Shown piece after piece: positions 1-9,182 of a stretch of 64,000 nucleotides of DNA (position 1 is its first letter; the number at the start of each line of letters is the position of its first letter). Origin of the DNA: Streptococcus oralis (GTDB taxonomy: Bacteria; Bacillota; Bacilli; Lactobacillales; Streptococcaceae). Made by a program: the position numbers and the translations under genes. Location: the NCBI RefSeq assembly GCF_021497945.1, contig NZ_CP046524.1:62001-126000 (forward strand). The letters run 5' to 3'. The notes beneath the pieces are model-generated. The model was not told the DNA's origin and did not search any database. It was given only the letters and a program-made list of their open reading frames with translations.

Positions 1-638
1 GCTACCTTCTCTACCGCACTGAGGCAAGTTGGGATGCAGAAGAGGAACGTCTCCGTATCATCGATGGACGTGACCGAGCTCAACTCTTTGTAGATGGTCA
101 ATGGATTGCTACTCAATACCAGACAGAGATTGGTGAAGATATCTACTGTCAGGGCAACCGAGAAGGCTTTTCAGAGATTGACATCTTGATTGAAAATATG
201 GGGCGTGTCAACTACGGACATAAGTTCTTGGCAGATACGCAACGTAAAGGAATTCGTACAGGTGTCTGCAAGGATCTACATTTCTTACTGAATTGGAAAC
301 AATATCCACTGCCACTGGATAATCCTGAGAAAATTGATTTTTCAAAAGGATGGACAGAAGGACAACCAGCCTTTTACGCTTTCGACTTTACTGTTGAAGA
401 GCCGAAGGATACCTACTTAGACTTGTCTGAGTTTGGTAAGGGAGTTGCCTTTGTCAACGGGCGTCACTTAGGACGTTTCTGGAACGTCGGCCCGACCCTC
501 TCACTTTATATCCCTCATAGTTATCTCAAGGAAGGTGCTAACCGCATCATCATCTTTGAAACTGAGGGCGAATATAAAGAAGAGATTCATTTAACTCGTA
601 AACCTACACTAAAACACATAAAGGGGGAAAACTTATGA
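1..638 (+). CDS. bgaC: Beta-galactosidase BgaC, C-terminal part (5' end outside window)
   Basis: The frame is open from base 3 to the TGA at 636-638, so this is the end of a longer gene. It reads as the C-terminal galactose-binding-like beta-sandwich of a GH35 beta-galactosidase, with the motifs LFVDGQWI, FVNGRHLGRFWNVGP and LYIPHSYLKEGANRIIIFE. Pneumococcal BgaC is a surface-associated enzyme that cuts Gal-beta-1,3-GlcNAc ends. The catalytic TIM barrel lies upstream of the window. The stop overlaps the next ATG in an ATGA arrangement, so translation is probably coupled to the PTS genes that take up the released sugar. Identification rests on the C-terminus plus the neighbours. Confidence 0.85.
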   Translation, partial: YLLYRTEASWDAEEERLRIIDGRDRAQLFVDGQWIATQYQTEIGEDIYCQGNREGFSEIDILIENMGRVNYGHKFLADTQRKGIRTGVCKDLHFLLNWKQYPLPLDNPEKIDFSKGWTEGQPAFYAFDFTVEEPKDTYLDLSEFGKGVAFVNGRHLGRFWNVGPTLSLYIPHSYLKEGANRIIIFETEGEYKEEIHLTRKPTLKHIKGENL

Positions 639-1111
639 CAATTGTAGGATGCCGTATTGATGGACGTTTGATCCACGGTCAAGTAGCCAATCTTTGGGCT
701 GGAAAACTAAATGTTTCACGCATTATGGTTGTAGACGACGAAGTTGTTAACAACGATATTGAAAAGAGTGGTTTGAAACTTGCGACACCACCAGGTGTGA
801 AACTCAGTATCTTGCCAGTTGAGAAAGCAGCAGCAAATATCCTTGCTGGTAAATACGATAGCCAACGTCTCTTTATCGTTGCACGTAAACCAGACCGTTT
901 CCTTGGTTTGGTCGAAGCAGGTGTACCGCTTGAAACACTCAACGTCGGCAATATGTCTCAAACACCAGAAACTCGCTCTATCACACGTTCTATCAATGTG
1001 GTAGACAAGGATGTGGAAGATTTCCACAAACTAGCAGAAAAAGGTGTGAAACTCACTGCTCAAATGGTTCCAAATGATCCAGTTTCAGACTTTTTGAGCT
1101 TATTAAAATAG
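635..1111 (+). CDS. PTS mannose/fructose/sorbose family enzyme IIB
   Basis: This is a 158-residue cytoplasmic IIB protein. The N-terminal motif CRIDGRLIHGQV carries the phospho-accepting histidine (H14), which receives phosphate from IIA and passes it to the sugar entering through IIC/IID. Length and motif fit the IIB(man) family. It is the first of four consecutive PTS genes directly after bgaC, so the likely substrate is a galactoside or amino sugar released by BgaC. The equivalent pneumococcal set has been called gadVWEF (from memory); the exact sugar is not shown by the sequence. Confidence 0.93.
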   Translation: MTIVGCRIDGRLIHGQVANLWAGKLNVSRIMVVDDEVVNNDIEKSGLKLATPPGVKLSILPVEKAAANILAGKYDSQRLFIVARKPDRFLGLVEAGVPLETLNVGNMSQTPETRSITRSINVVDKDVEDFHKLAEKGVKLTAQMVPNDPVSDFLSLLK

Positions 1112-1137
1112 GAAAAAATTTTTAGGAGGTCATTGTT

Positions 1138-2043
1138 ATGATACAATGGTGGCAAATTTTACTTCTCACTTTGTACTCAGCTTATCAAATCTGTGATGAG
1201 TTGACAATCGTTTCATCTGCAGGTTCCCCTGTATTCGCTGGTTTCATTACTGGTTTGATCATGGGAGATGTGACAACTGGTTTGTTTATCGGTGGTAGCT
1301 TGCAGTTGTTCGTTCTCGGGGTTGGTACCTTCGGTGGTGCTTCTCGTATCGACGCAACTTCTGGTGCGGTTCTTGCAACAGCATTCTCTATCTCTCAAGG
1401 TATTGATACAGACCTTGCGATTACAACAATCGCTGTACCAGTAGCAGCACTTTTGACATACTTCGACGTTCTTGGACGTATGACAACTACTTTCTTTGCA
1501 CACCGTATTGATGCTGCGATCGAACGCTTTGACTACAAAGGTATCGAACGTAACTACCTACTTGGTGCGCTTCCATGGGCTCTTTCTCGTGCCCTTCCAG
1601 TATTCTTCGCTCTTGCTTTTGGTGGTGCTTTCGTACAATCAGTAGTAGACCTTGTTAAAGAATACCAATGGGTTGCAGACGGTTTGACTCTTGCAGGTCG
1701 TATGCTTCCAGGTCTTGGATTCGCTATCTTGCTTCGTTACCTTCCAGTTAAACGTAACCTTCACTACCTTGCTATGGGATTCGGTTTGACAGCTATGTTG
1801 ACTGTTCTTTACTCAAACGTAACAAGTCTTGGTGGAGCAGTTGCGGGTATCCTTGGTACTCTTCCTGCTGAAGTTGCTGAAAAAATTGGCTTTGTTAACA
1901 ACTTCAAAGGATTGTCTATGATCGGTATCTCTATCGTGGGTATCTTCCTTGCAGTTGTTCACTTCAAGAACAGCCAAAAAGTTGCTGTAGCAGCACCTTC
2001 TACACCATCAGAAAGTGGGGAAATCGAAGATGACGAATTCTAA
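1138..2043 (+). CDS. PTS mannose/fructose/sorbose family enzyme IIC
   Basis: This 301-residue hydrophobic protein is the IIC channel subunit of a mannose-family PTS. The early segment GFITGLIMGDVTTGLFIGGSLQ and the Gly-rich stretch VGTFGGASRIDATSG are typical of IIC(man). It should span the membrane several times and form the translocation unit together with IID. A perfect AGGAGGT lies at 1124-1130, eight bases before the ATG. The acidic tail (ESGEIEDDEF) is the part overlapped by the following gene. Confidence 0.93.
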   Translation: MIQWWQILLLTLYSAYQICDELTIVSSAGSPVFAGFITGLIMGDVTTGLFIGGSLQLFVLGVGTFGGASRIDATSGAVLATAFSISQGIDTDLAITTIAVPVAALLTYFDVLGRMTTTFFAHRIDAAIERFDYKGIERNYLLGALPWALSRALPVFFALAFGGAFVQSVVDLVKEYQWVADGLTLAGRMLPGLGFAILLRYLPVKRNLHYLAMGFGLTAMLTVLYSNVTSLGGAVAGILGTLPAEVAEKIGFVNNFKGLSMIGISIVGIFLAVVHFKNSQKVAVAAPSTPSESGEIEDDEF

Positions 2044-2851
2044 TTACAAACTAACAAAAGAAGATTTTAATCAAATCAACAAACGTAGCTTGTTTACTTT
2101 CCAATTAGGTTGGAACTACGAACGTATGCAAGCTTCTGGTTACCTTTACATGATCTTGCCACAATTGCGTAAAATGTATGGGGATGGAACTCCTGAATTG
2201 AAAGAAATGATGAAAGTTCATACTCAATTCTTCAACACTTCTCCATTCTTCCACACAATTATCGCTGGTTTTGACCTTGCCATGGAAGAAAAAGATGGTG
2301 TGGGTTCAAAAGATGCCGTTAACGGTATCAAGACAGGTTTGATGGGACCATTCGCTCCTCTTGGAGATACAATCTTTGGTTCACTTGTACCTGCTATCAT
2401 GGGATCTATCGCAGCAACTATGGCGATCGCTGGGCAACCATGGGGTATCTTCCTTTGGATCGCAGTTGCAGTTGCTTATGATATCTTCCGTTGGAAACAA
2501 TTGGAATTTGCCTACAAAGAAGGGGTTAACCTTATCAACAACATGCAAAGTACCTTGACAGCTTTGATTGACGCTGCATCTGTACTTGGTGTCTTCATGA
2601 TGGGTGCTCTTGTAGCAACAATGATCAACTTTGAGATTTCTTACAAATTGCCAATCGGTGAAAAGATGATTGACTTCCAAGATATCTTGAACTCAATCTT
2701 CCCACGCTTGCTTCCAGCAATCTTTACTGCCTTTATCTTCTGGTTGCTTGGTAAGAAAGGTATGAACTCTACTAAAGCGATCGGTATCATTATCGTTCTT
2801 GCAGTAGGTCTTTCATTCATCGGTAAATTCTTGCTTGGAATGGGCGCATAA
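2030..2851 (+). CDS. PTS mannose/fructose/sorbose family enzyme IID
   Basis: This 273-residue protein is the IID subunit. The N-terminal part KEDFNQINKRSLFTFQLGWNYERMQ and the segment TGLMGPFAPLGDTIFGSLVPAIMG are family signatures. The C-terminal third holds hydrophobic membrane segments ending LGMGA. I take the ATG at 2030 (MTNSNYKL) rather than the in-frame GTG at 2015, because the protein then starts at the conserved region and overlaps the IIC stop by 14 bases. That overlap suggests coupled synthesis of the two membrane subunits. Confidence 0.93.
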   Translation: MTNSNYKLTKEDFNQINKRSLFTFQLGWNYERMQASGYLYMILPQLRKMYGDGTPELKEMMKVHTQFFNTSPFFHTIIAGFDLAMEEKDGVGSKDAVNGIKTGLMGPFAPLGDTIFGSLVPAIMGSIAATMAIAGQPWGIFLWIAVAVAYDIFRWKQLEFAYKEGVNLINNMQSTLTALIDAASVLGVFMMGALVATMINFEISYKLPIGEKMIDFQDILNSIFPRLLPAIFTAFIFWLLGKKGMNSTKAIGIIIVLAVGLSFIGKFLLGMGA

Positions 2852-2854
2852 TTT

Positions 2855-3259
2855 ATGAGTAAATCATTAATTTTGGTGAGTCATGGTCGTTTCTGTGAAG
2901 AACTTAAAGGTAGCACAGAAATGATCATGGGTCCACAGGACAACATTCATACAGTGGCTCTTCTTCCAGAAGATGGCCCAGAAGAATTTACTGCAAAATT
3001 TGAAGCTGCTATCGAAGGATTGGATGATTTCCTAGTCTTTGCAGATCTTCTCGGTGGTACACCATGTAACGTGGTGAGCCGCTTGATCATGGAAGGTCGC
3101 GACATTGAACTCTACGCAGGGATGAATCTTCCAATGGTGATTGAATTTATCAATGCCAGCCTTACAGGTGCAGATGCGGACTACAAGAGCCGTGCTGCAG
3201 AAAGCATTGTGAAAGTCAATGATTTGTTAGCGGGCTTTGATGATGACGAAGATGAATAA
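2855..3259 (+). CDS. PTS mannose/fructose/sorbose family enzyme IIA
   Basis: This 134-residue cytoplasmic protein starts MSKSLILVSHGRF; H10 is the phosphoryl acceptor from HPr typical of the IIA(man) fold. LVFADLLGGTPCNVVSRL is the second conserved block. It follows IID after three bases and completes a four-subunit PTS. The C-terminus is very acidic (FDDDEDE). A strong hairpin follows at 3293-3321, before agaS. Confidence 0.93.
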   Translation: MSKSLILVSHGRFCEELKGSTEMIMGPQDNIHTVALLPEDGPEEFTAKFEAAIEGLDDFLVFADLLGGTPCNVVSRLIMEGRDIELYAGMNLPMVIEFINASLTGADADYKSRAAESIVKVNDLLAGFDDDEDE

Positions 3260-3292
3260 GATGTGACTTAGGGCATCTTATATAGAATATAC

Positions 3293-3321
3293 ATGGGAAT
3301 GGGAGTCAATCCCATTCCCAT
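3293..3321 (+). terminator. Perfect 12-bp hairpin between the PTS genes and agaS
   Basis: ATGGGAATGGGA (3293-3304) pairs perfectly with TCCCATTCCCAT (3310-3321) around a five-base loop. Only a short, broken T-run follows (ATTTTC), so it may be a partial terminator or an mRNA-stabilising end that sets the PTS to agaS ratio rather than a full stop. No separate agaS promoter is obvious in the 40 bases that follow. Confidence 0.6.
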
Positions 3322-3363
3322 ATTTTCAATAGGAATGAAACAACAATAGATTAGAGGAACTCT

Positions 3364-4530
3364 ATGCTAAATTACACAAAAGAAGAATTACTTGAACTGG
3401 GTGCAGAAATCACGACTCGTGAGATCTACCAACAGCCTGATGTATGGAAAGAAGCTTTTGAAGCCTATCAAGCAAAACGTGAAGAAATTGCAGCCTTCCT
3501 ACAAGGGATTGCGGATAAACATGACTATATCAAGGTCATCTTGACGGGTGCTGGTACTTCTGCTTATGTGGGAGATACCTTGGTACCATACTTTAAGGAA
3601 GTCTATGACGAACGCAAATGGAATTTCAATGCTATTGCGACAACTGATATTGTTGCCAATCCAGAAACTTATTTGAAAAAAGATGTGGCGACTGTCCTTG
3701 TTTCCTTTGCTCGTAGTGGGAATTCACCTGAAAGTGTGGCGACGGTTGATTTGGCTAAGGCCTTGGTGGATGACCTCTATCAAGTGACCATTACATGTGC
3801 TGCAGATGGTAAATTGGCTCTTCAAGCTCATGGAGATGACCGCAATCTCTTGCTTTTGCAACCAGCTGCTTCTAATGACGCTGGATTTGCCATGACTTCT
3901 AGCTTTACATCTATGCTACTAACAGCTCTCTTGGTCTTTGATCCTACAGAATTTGCTGTGAAAGCTCAACGTTTTGAAGTTGTGTCTAGACTTGTCCGCA
4001 AAGTTCTAGACAATGCAAAAGATGTCAAAGAGTTGGTTGACCTCGACTTTAACCGTGTTATCTACCTAGGCGCTGGTCCTTTCTTTGGACTTGCTCATGA
4101 AGCTCAGTTGAAGATTTTGGAATTAACAGCTGGTCAAGTGGCGACCATGTATGAAAGCCCAGTTGGCTTCCGTCACGGTCCAAAATCATTGATCAACGAA
4201 GATACAGTTGTTTTGGTATTTGGCACAACGACAGACTACACTCGCAAGTACGACTTGGACTTGGTTCGTGAAGTGGCTGGTGATCACATTGCTCGTCGTG
4301 TTGTGCTTTTGAGTGATCAAGCCTTTGGTCTTGAAAATGTCAAAGAAGTAGCCCTTGGCTGTGGCGGTGTTTTGAACGATATTTACCGTGTCTTCCCTTA
4401 CATCGTTTATGCTCAACTCTTTGCCCTATTGACTTCACTCAAGGTAGAAAATAAACCAGATACACCATCTCCTACTGGCACTGTAAACCGTGTGGTACAA
4501 GGTGTGATCATTCATGAATATCAAAAATAA
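3364..4530 (+). CDS. agaS: AgaS family SIS-domain sugar isomerase/deaminase
   Basis: This 388-residue protein has two sugar-isomerase (SIS) domains. The first contains [15 protein letters not shown] and [15 protein letters not shown]; the second contains [22 protein letters not shown] and [14 protein letters not shown]. This is the arrangement of AgaS and the GlmS isomerase half. AgaS acts on galactosamine-6-phosphate, giving tagatose-6-phosphate and ammonia. It sits between the PTS and an aldolase gene, consistent with feeding PTS-imported amino sugar into the tagatose route. Length and motifs are complete. Confidence 0.9.
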   Translation: MLNYTKEELLELGAEITTREIYQQPDVWKEAFEAYQAKREEIAAFLQGIADKHDYIKVILTGAGTSAYVGDTLVPYFKEVYDERKWNFNAIATTDIVANPETYLKKDVATVLVSFARSGNSPESVATVDLAKALVDDLYQVTITCAADGKLALQAHGDDRNLLLLQPAASNDAGFAMTSSFTSMLLTALLVFDPTEFAVKAQRFEVVSRLVRKVLDNAKDVKELVDLDFNRVIYLGAGPFFGLAHEAQLKILELTAGQVATMYESPVGFRHGPKSLINEDTVVLVFGTTTDYTRKYDLDLVREVAGDHIARRVVLLSDQAFGLENVKEVALGCGGVLNDIYRVFPYIVYAQLFALLTSLKVENKPDTPSPTGTVNRVVQGVIIHEYQK

Positions 4531-4540
4531 GGAAGTGTCT

Positions 4541-5536
4541 ATGAGTAAATTACAATTAAGTCCCAATAAAGTAGCTTGCTTGCAAAAACTCTCTGACGAG
4601 AACGGCATTATCTCAGCTCTTGCCTTTGACCAACGTGGTGCTTTAAAACGCCTCATGGCTCAATACCAAACAGAAGAGCCAACAGTGGCTCAAATGGAAG
4701 AACTTAAAGTATTGGTTGCAGATGAATTGACAAAATACGCATCCTCTATGCTTCTCGACCCTGAGTATGGTCTCCCAGCTACAAAAGCGCTTGCTCCAAA
4801 TGCTGGTCTTCTCCTTGCTTATGAGAAAACTGGCTACGATACAACTAGCACTAAACGCTTGCCTGACTGCTTGGATGTTTGGTCTGCCAAACGCATCAAA
4901 GAACAAGGTGCAGACGCTGTTAAGTTCTTGCTTTACTATGACGTAGACAGCGCTGACGAACTCAACCAAGAAAAACAAGCCTATATCGAACGCATCGGTT
5001 CAGAGTGTGTGGCGGAAGACATTCCATTCTTCCTTGAAATCTTGGCTTACGATGAAAAAATCGCTGACGCAGGTTCTGCAGAATACGCCAAAGTAAAACC
5101 ACACAAGGTTATCGGTGCTATGAAAGTCTTCTCAGACCCACGCTTTAACATCGATGTTTTGAAAGTGGAAGTTCCAGTCAACGTCAAATACGTTGAAGGC
5201 TTTGGCGATGGTGAAATCGTACATACTCGTGAAGAAGCGGCAGCTTTCTTCAAAGCGCAAGACGAAGCAACTAACTTGCCATATATCTACTTGAGTGCAG
5301 GTGTATCAGCTAAACTCTTCCAAGAAACCCTTGTCTTTGCTCACGAATCAGGCGCAAACTTCAACGGCGTTCTTTGTGGCCGTGCAACCTGGGCTGGATC
5401 AGTTGAAGCTTACATTAAAGATGGTGAAGCAGCAGCTCGTGAGTGGCTACGCACAACAGGTTTTGAGAACATTGACGAACTCAACAAGGTTCTTCAAACA
5501 ACAGCGACTTCATGGACTGAACGTGTGGAAGCATAA
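4541..5536 (+). CDS. lacD: Tagatose-1,6-bisphosphate aldolase, LacD class I type
   Basis: This 331-residue protein has the LacD-family start [34 protein letters not shown]. It also has the conserved interior blocks [44 protein letters not shown] and [15 protein letters not shown]. The enzyme splits tagatose-1,6-bisphosphate into dihydroxyacetone phosphate and glyceraldehyde-3-phosphate. I chose the ATG at 4541, with GGAAGTG just upstream; an in-frame ATG at 4514 lies inside agaS and lacks a ribosome site. No tagatose-6-phosphate kinase (lacC) is in this cluster, so that step must be encoded elsewhere. Confidence 0.9.
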   Translation: MSKLQLSPNKVACLQKLSDENGIISALAFDQRGALKRLMAQYQTEEPTVAQMEELKVLVADELTKYASSMLLDPEYGLPATKALAPNAGLLLAYEKTGYDTTSTKRLPDCLDVWSAKRIKEQGADAVKFLLYYDVDSADELNQEKQAYIERIGSECVAEDIPFFLEILAYDEKIADAGSAEYAKVKPHKVIGAMKVFSDPRFNIDVLKVEVPVNVKYVEGFGDGEIVHTREEAAAFFKAQDEATNLPYIYLSAGVSAKLFQETLVFAHESGANFNGVLCGRATWAGSVEAYIKDGEAAAREWLRTTGFENIDELNKVLQTTATSWTERVEA

Positions 5537-5613
5537 AACAAGAATAGAAGCCCCCCTTTTGTTAAGAAGATACTTAAGGTTTTCTGACAAAGGATTCTGA
5601 AAATAGAAACTAC

Positions 5614-5645
5614 AACCATAGATGGTGAATACACTCTCTATGGTT
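5614..5645 (+). terminator. Weak hairpin between lacD and galM
   Basis: AACCATAGA (5614-5622) pairs with TCTATGGTT (5637-5645) around a 14-base loop, followed by TGTTTA rather than a clean T-run. It may attenuate transcription into galM. This gap is the longest inside the operon. Confidence 0.4.
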
Positions 5646-5681
5646 TGTTTACTTAAGAGAAATGGATCAAAGGAGAGAAGA

Positions 5682-6719
5682 ATGAAAGCATACACAGAGC
5701 GTGTATTTGGAAATCATGAGGGCAAGGATGTCTTGGCTTATCGCTTTGAGACTGATGGTGGTTACCAGCTTGAAGTTATGACTTATGGTGCGACCATCTT
5801 GCGCTATGTCACGCCTGATAAGGCTGGAAATTTTGCCAATGTTATCTTGGGTTTTGATGACTTTGATAGCTATGTAGGGAATAGTCCCAAGCATGGAGCT
5901 AGTGTAGGTCCTGTGGCAGGCCGTATTGCAGGTGCGACCTTTGAGCTTAATGGTAAGACCTATGACCTTGAGGTCAACAATGCTAGCAACTGTAACCACA
6001 GTGGTTCAACAGGTTGGGATTCGAGCTTGTTTGAACTAGTTGAAGTGAGCGACCATGGATTGACTCTCTATACAGAGCGTACAGATGGGACAGGAGGGTT
6101 CCCTGGTAACCTCAAGATCTGGATCAGCTATCACTTGGAAGAAACTGGTGCCTACGAAGTCAGCTATAAGGTGACGACAGATCAGGATACGCTTGTCAAT
6201 CCAACCAACCACAGCTATTTTAACTTGTCTGGTGATTTCACGCAGACGGTTGACCGTCATGTATTCCAACTAAACACAGAGGGCATTTACCCAATCGCTC
6301 CCGACGGTGTCCCAGCTAAGACTCCAGACGCTACTCGTGATGTGGTTAAACATATCTACAATGGTGCTTTGTTGAAGGACATCTTTGCAGAGGAAGATGA
6401 GCAAATCCAGTTGGTATCTGGTTTGGATCACCCATTTGCTCTTCCCGCCGGTCATGACAATGCTGGTTTCCTTTATGACCAAAACTCAGGTCGCTTCCTA
6501 CTTTTCAAGACAGAGGCCCCTTGCTTTGTGGTCTACACAGCAAACTTTGTGGATGAGAGTGTGCTCATCGGAGGCCAACCAATGGTACAGCACAATGGGA
6601 TTGCCCTTGAAGCGCAAGCTTTACCAGATGCCATTCACAGTGACCTCAAAGACCAGGTCATTCTCAAAGCAGGGGAAACTTTCACTAGCAAAACTCGCTA
6701 CGAGCTTGTTGTAAAATAA
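5682..6719 (+). CDS. galM: Aldose 1-epimerase (galactose mutarotase)
   Basis: This 345-residue protein interconverts alpha- and beta-anomers of galactose or glucose. GalM signatures are NCNHSGSTGWDSSLFEL, VNPTNHSYFNLSGD (the active-site His block) and the C-terminal GIALEAQALPDAIH. I use the ATG at 5682 (MKAYTERVFG), preceded by AAGGAGAG at 5670-5677; the upstream ATG at 5622 has no ribosome site. It closes the operon and supplies the anomer needed after beta-galactosidase action. Confidence 0.92.
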   Translation: MKAYTERVFGNHEGKDVLAYRFETDGGYQLEVMTYGATILRYVTPDKAGNFANVILGFDDFDSYVGNSPKHGASVGPVAGRIAGATFELNGKTYDLEVNNASNCNHSGSTGWDSSLFELVEVSDHGLTLYTERTDGTGGFPGNLKIWISYHLEETGAYEVSYKVTTDQDTLVNPTNHSYFNLSGDFTQTVDRHVFQLNTEGIYPIAPDGVPAKTPDATRDVVKHIYNGALLKDIFAEEDEQIQLVSGLDHPFALPAGHDNAGFLYDQNSGRFLLFKTEAPCFVVYTANFVDESVLIGGQPMVQHNGIALEAQALPDAIHSDLKDQVILKAGETFTSKTRYELVVK

Positions 6720-6721
6720 AA

Positions 6722-6746
6722 AGAAGAGCTGGTTTCCAGCTCTTTT
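6722..6746 (+). terminator. Terminator after galM
   Basis: AAGAGCTGG (6724-6732) and CCAGCTCTT (6736-6744) form a nine-pair stem with a TTT loop and a short T-run, right after the galM stop. It ends the galactoside operon. Confidence 0.8.
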
Positions 6747-6758
6747 GAGTTGTCTTCG

Positions 6759-6786
6759 TTGACATTTTATCTCAATAGTGTATAAT
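6759..6786 (+). promoter_or_regulatory. Consensus sigma-A promoter for the glyoxalase gene
   Basis: TTGACA at 6759-6764 and TATAAT at 6781-6786 are separated by 16 bases. The start codon lies about 45 bases downstream. Confidence 0.85.
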
Positions 6787-6830
6787 TGATGTAATTAACA
6801 AAGTTACAACAAACAAAAGGAGACACCACG

Positions 6831-7685
6831 ATGACTTATGCATACCAAAGCCACATTTACCTAGCAGAAGTGGTTTTAAATGTCAAGGATTTGACGCGTC
6901 AAACGGCTTTTTATCACCAGATTATTGGCTTGGAGATTTTATCCCAAACAGAGACAGAGGCGATTTTGGGACTTGGTAGAAAAGCCTTGGTCCACTTGAT
7001 TCAGGCAGAAAAAGCTGGGGAAGTAAGGGAGCATTATGGGCTCTACCATCTGGCGATTTTGTTGCCGACACGAAAAGCCTTGGCAGATGTCCTGAAACAC
7101 TTAAGTGATTTGCGCATTCCTCTGGTCGGAGGTGCGGATCATGGATACAGTGAGGCCCTTTATCTGGAGGATTTGGAAGGAAATGGCATTGAACTCTACC
7201 GTGATAAGCCAGTTTCTTCATGGGATATTCGAGAAGACGGACGCATTATCGGTGTGACAGAGGCCCTTGCGGCACAGGATATCTATGAGTTAGGGGAAAA
7301 GGTAGATCCCTTTATCCTAGCTGAAGGGACGAGAATGGGGCATATCCATCTATCAGTTAAGGATAGCCGCGCGGCGAGTCAGTTTTATCAAAAAGTGTTA
7401 GGGTTAGAGGATAAATTTAGCATCCCTAGTGCTAGTTGGATAGCGGCTGGTCAGTACCATCACCATCTGGCCGTCAACGAATGGGCTGGAAAAGGTCTAG
7501 CTCCGCGTAAATCTGGCTTGCCTGGCTTGGCCTACTATGTCCTTGAGGTCGAAAGTAAGGAAGAACTCTTAGCCATCGTTCAGCAAGCACAAGAGCTAGA
7601 AGCACCGATCAAGTGGATAAATTCGAGTGAACTGGATCTTGTAGACCCAGATGGGATTGTGACTCGCATTCGCTTGGCACGATGA
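6831..7685 (+). CDS. Glyoxalase/bleomycin-resistance/dioxygenase (VOC) superfamily protein
   Basis: This 284-residue protein is built of tandem vicinal-oxygen-chelate repeats. The first (about 10-130) begins LAEVVLNVKDLTRQTAFYHQIIGLEIL and ends DLEGNGIELYRDKP. The second (about 168-284) begins MGHIHLSVKDSRAASQFYQKVLGLE and ends VDPDGIVTRIRLAR. Size and layout resemble CatE-like extradiol dioxygenases of Firmicutes, but the substrate cannot be read from sequence. It has its own consensus promoter and an AAAGGAG site, and ends at a strong hairpin, so it is a single-gene unit. Confidence 0.85.
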   Translation: MTYAYQSHIYLAEVVLNVKDLTRQTAFYHQIIGLEILSQTETEAILGLGRKALVHLIQAEKAGEVREHYGLYHLAILLPTRKALADVLKHLSDLRIPLVGGADHGYSEALYLEDLEGNGIELYRDKPVSSWDIREDGRIIGVTEALAAQDIYELGEKVDPFILAEGTRMGHIHLSVKDSRAASQFYQKVLGLEDKFSIPSASWIAAGQYHHHLAVNEWAGKGLAPRKSGLPGLAYYVLEVESKEELLAIVQQAQELEAPIKWINSSELDLVDPDGIVTRIRLAR

Positions 7686-7721
7686 GACGAGGAAAACACG
7701 TCATTTATTTTAGAGACATAG

Positions 7722-7776
7722 AAAAAGGCGGATAAGCTCGTATTCTGTTTTTAGAATGCGGACTTGTTCGCTTTTT
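7722..7776 (+). terminator. Long two-part hairpin after the glyoxalase gene
   Basis: GCGGATAAG (near 7728-7736) pairs with CTTGTTCGC (near 7763-7771) through nine pairs including G-T wobbles, flanked by A and T runs. An inner stem GTATTC/GAATGC sits inside it. It lies between convergent genes and could serve both strands. A second small hairpin AACTCA-TTT-TGAGTT is at 7802-7816; otherwise the 177-base gap is empty. Confidence 0.65.
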
Positions 7777-7862
7777 ATATTTAAGGTTAGACTTTTGTCC
7801 CAACTCATTTTGAGTTCCGTGCTGTTGTGATGACATTAGATATAACTTTACTAGCCCAAGGC

Positions 7863-8420
7863 TTATTTTCCTTTTTTCTGGGTCTCAATTCTCTCTAACA
7901 TTCTGTTTTTACGCTCCTCCAGTTCTTGGATTTGCTTGAGCAAAAGATCTGAAAAGTCACTATCGAGTTCTTCAGCCTCTCCACTACTATACCAATCTAA
8001 GGCGACAATGTGATTATTTTTATCAAAGCAGAAAATCACATCTCCATCACCGATGATAGACAGAAAAGGGATATAATTTACAAAGCCTAGTTCATGTAAT
8101 TCTTTGGTCTTCAGTCGAATATCTAGAAAATCAGGTATCTCATTTGCAATGCCGTAAACCTTAATACCACGGCAAAATGTCCAAAATGGTGCCACATCAA
8201 ATGCTTTAGCTCTAGGCCACAGTTCCTCCCTGACTTCCATATAGAGTCCACCTAGGGGTGACATGGTAAACTCTTTAAAGTCGTATGGAAGACTGATTTG
8301 ATACAGTTTTTCAAAATCTTCTATATCCTCTTCAGAGGGTTCATTTCCCATGCAGGCTACAACTTGGTAGGTTTTAGAATCATAATGATGAAAATAATCA
8401 TAGACTTTTTCTAGTGACAT
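7863..8420 (-). CDS. SMI1/KNR4 (SUKH) family protein, probable immunity protein
   Basis: This 185-residue protein has SUKH-fold features: an N-terminal helix pair with EEDIEDFEKLYQISLPYDFKEFTMSPLGGLY, a central beta region, and FLSIIGDGDVIFCFDKNNHIVALDW where family members have the GDGD-type turn. The tail (about 150-185) is a charged coiled segment. SUKH proteins often act as immunity proteins against contact-dependent or secreted toxins. It is the last gene of a minus-strand cluster with a DUF4241 gene 12 bases upstream. No toxin gene is adjacent, so the partner is unknown. Confidence 0.75.
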   Translation of the reverse strand: MSLEKVYDYFHHYDSKTYQVVACMGNEPSEEDIEDFEKLYQISLPYDFKEFTMSPLGGLYMEVREELWPRAKAFDVAPFWTFCRGIKVYGIANEIPDFLDIRLKTKELHELGFVNYIPFLSIIGDGDVIFCFDKNNHIVALDWYSSGEAEELDSDFSDLLLKQIQELEERKNRMLERIETQKKGK

Positions 8421-8432
8421 GACTACACCTTT

Positions 8433-9155
8433 CTATCCTAGGTAAATATATTCGACAACCAAATCACAAAGCTGATTATCCTTATCATAGCCAAAGTACA
8501 CAGGATAGACACCATCTCCAAAACCTGATTGGATCATCGGAATGCTTAGGTCAGTGTTGGGGATTTTAAAATTAATCCAATCCCCACCCTCACGTTGATA
8601 AAGGGGATTGTCTATGGCATTTTGAGCAAAAACTGCTGCAAAGAAATCGTCGTAGATATTTTTGTCAGGATTTTCTTTATACCAACTCTCTTCAAAATCG
8701 CAGTAGGCATTCTTGGTGTCAACGTCCACTATCGTTGCCAGACCTGCATCAACTGAAAATCCAAAATAAGAGTCTTTTTCAACAGCATCTAAATCTTCAT
8801 CACCACTTAATGCTTCATAGTAAGTCACTGGCACTTGATCTGTAAATTGGATTCTCGTTGCTACATACCTGTAATGGTCTTCTTCTATCTTGGCTACTAA
8901 AGTTTTTAGTCTATATGTTCCTTTGGGAACAGATTGTAAGTAAGGCTTTTCCTCTCTACGGAGCCAGACCAAAGGATCTCGGACCAGAATTTCTCCACTA
9001 GGAAAAGTCACTTCCCCCATATCCAAAACAAAAACTCCCATGTCCTGTATTTCTTTCCTATCAAAATAGTCTGCATAATTGATAGACGAAGTGAGCAGGT
9101 GTTTTATTTCTTGGTATTTCTGTAACCACTCTTGTGAAGTTTGTATTTTTTCCAT
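8433..9155 (-). CDS. DUF4241 domain protein
   Basis: This 240-residue soluble protein matches the DUF4241 pattern. It has an N-terminal GEVTFPSGEILVRDPL, a middle block VKDSYFGFSVDAGLATIVD-like, and the C-terminal hallmark SGFGDGVYPVYFGYDKDNQLCDLVVEY. The biochemical role is unknown; in other Firmicutes the family appears in immunity-gene clusters. It is followed within 12 bases by the SUKH gene and preceded by a broken SUKH piece, so the set was probably one immunity-type array. Confidence 0.7.
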   Translation of the reverse strand: MEKIQTSQEWLQKYQEIKHLLTSSINYADYFDRKEIQDMGVFVLDMGEVTFPSGEILVRDPLVWLRREEKPYLQSVPKGTYRLKTLVAKIEEDHYRYVATRIQFTDQVPVTYYEALSGDEDLDAVEKDSYFGFSVDAGLATIVDVDTKNAYCDFEESWYKENPDKNIYDDFFAAVFAQNAIDNPLYQREGGDWINFKIPNTDLSIPMIQSGFGDGVYPVYFGYDKDNQLCDLVVEYIYLG

Positions 9156-9182
9156 AAACAGCTCCTTTCTAAATCTTCTATC

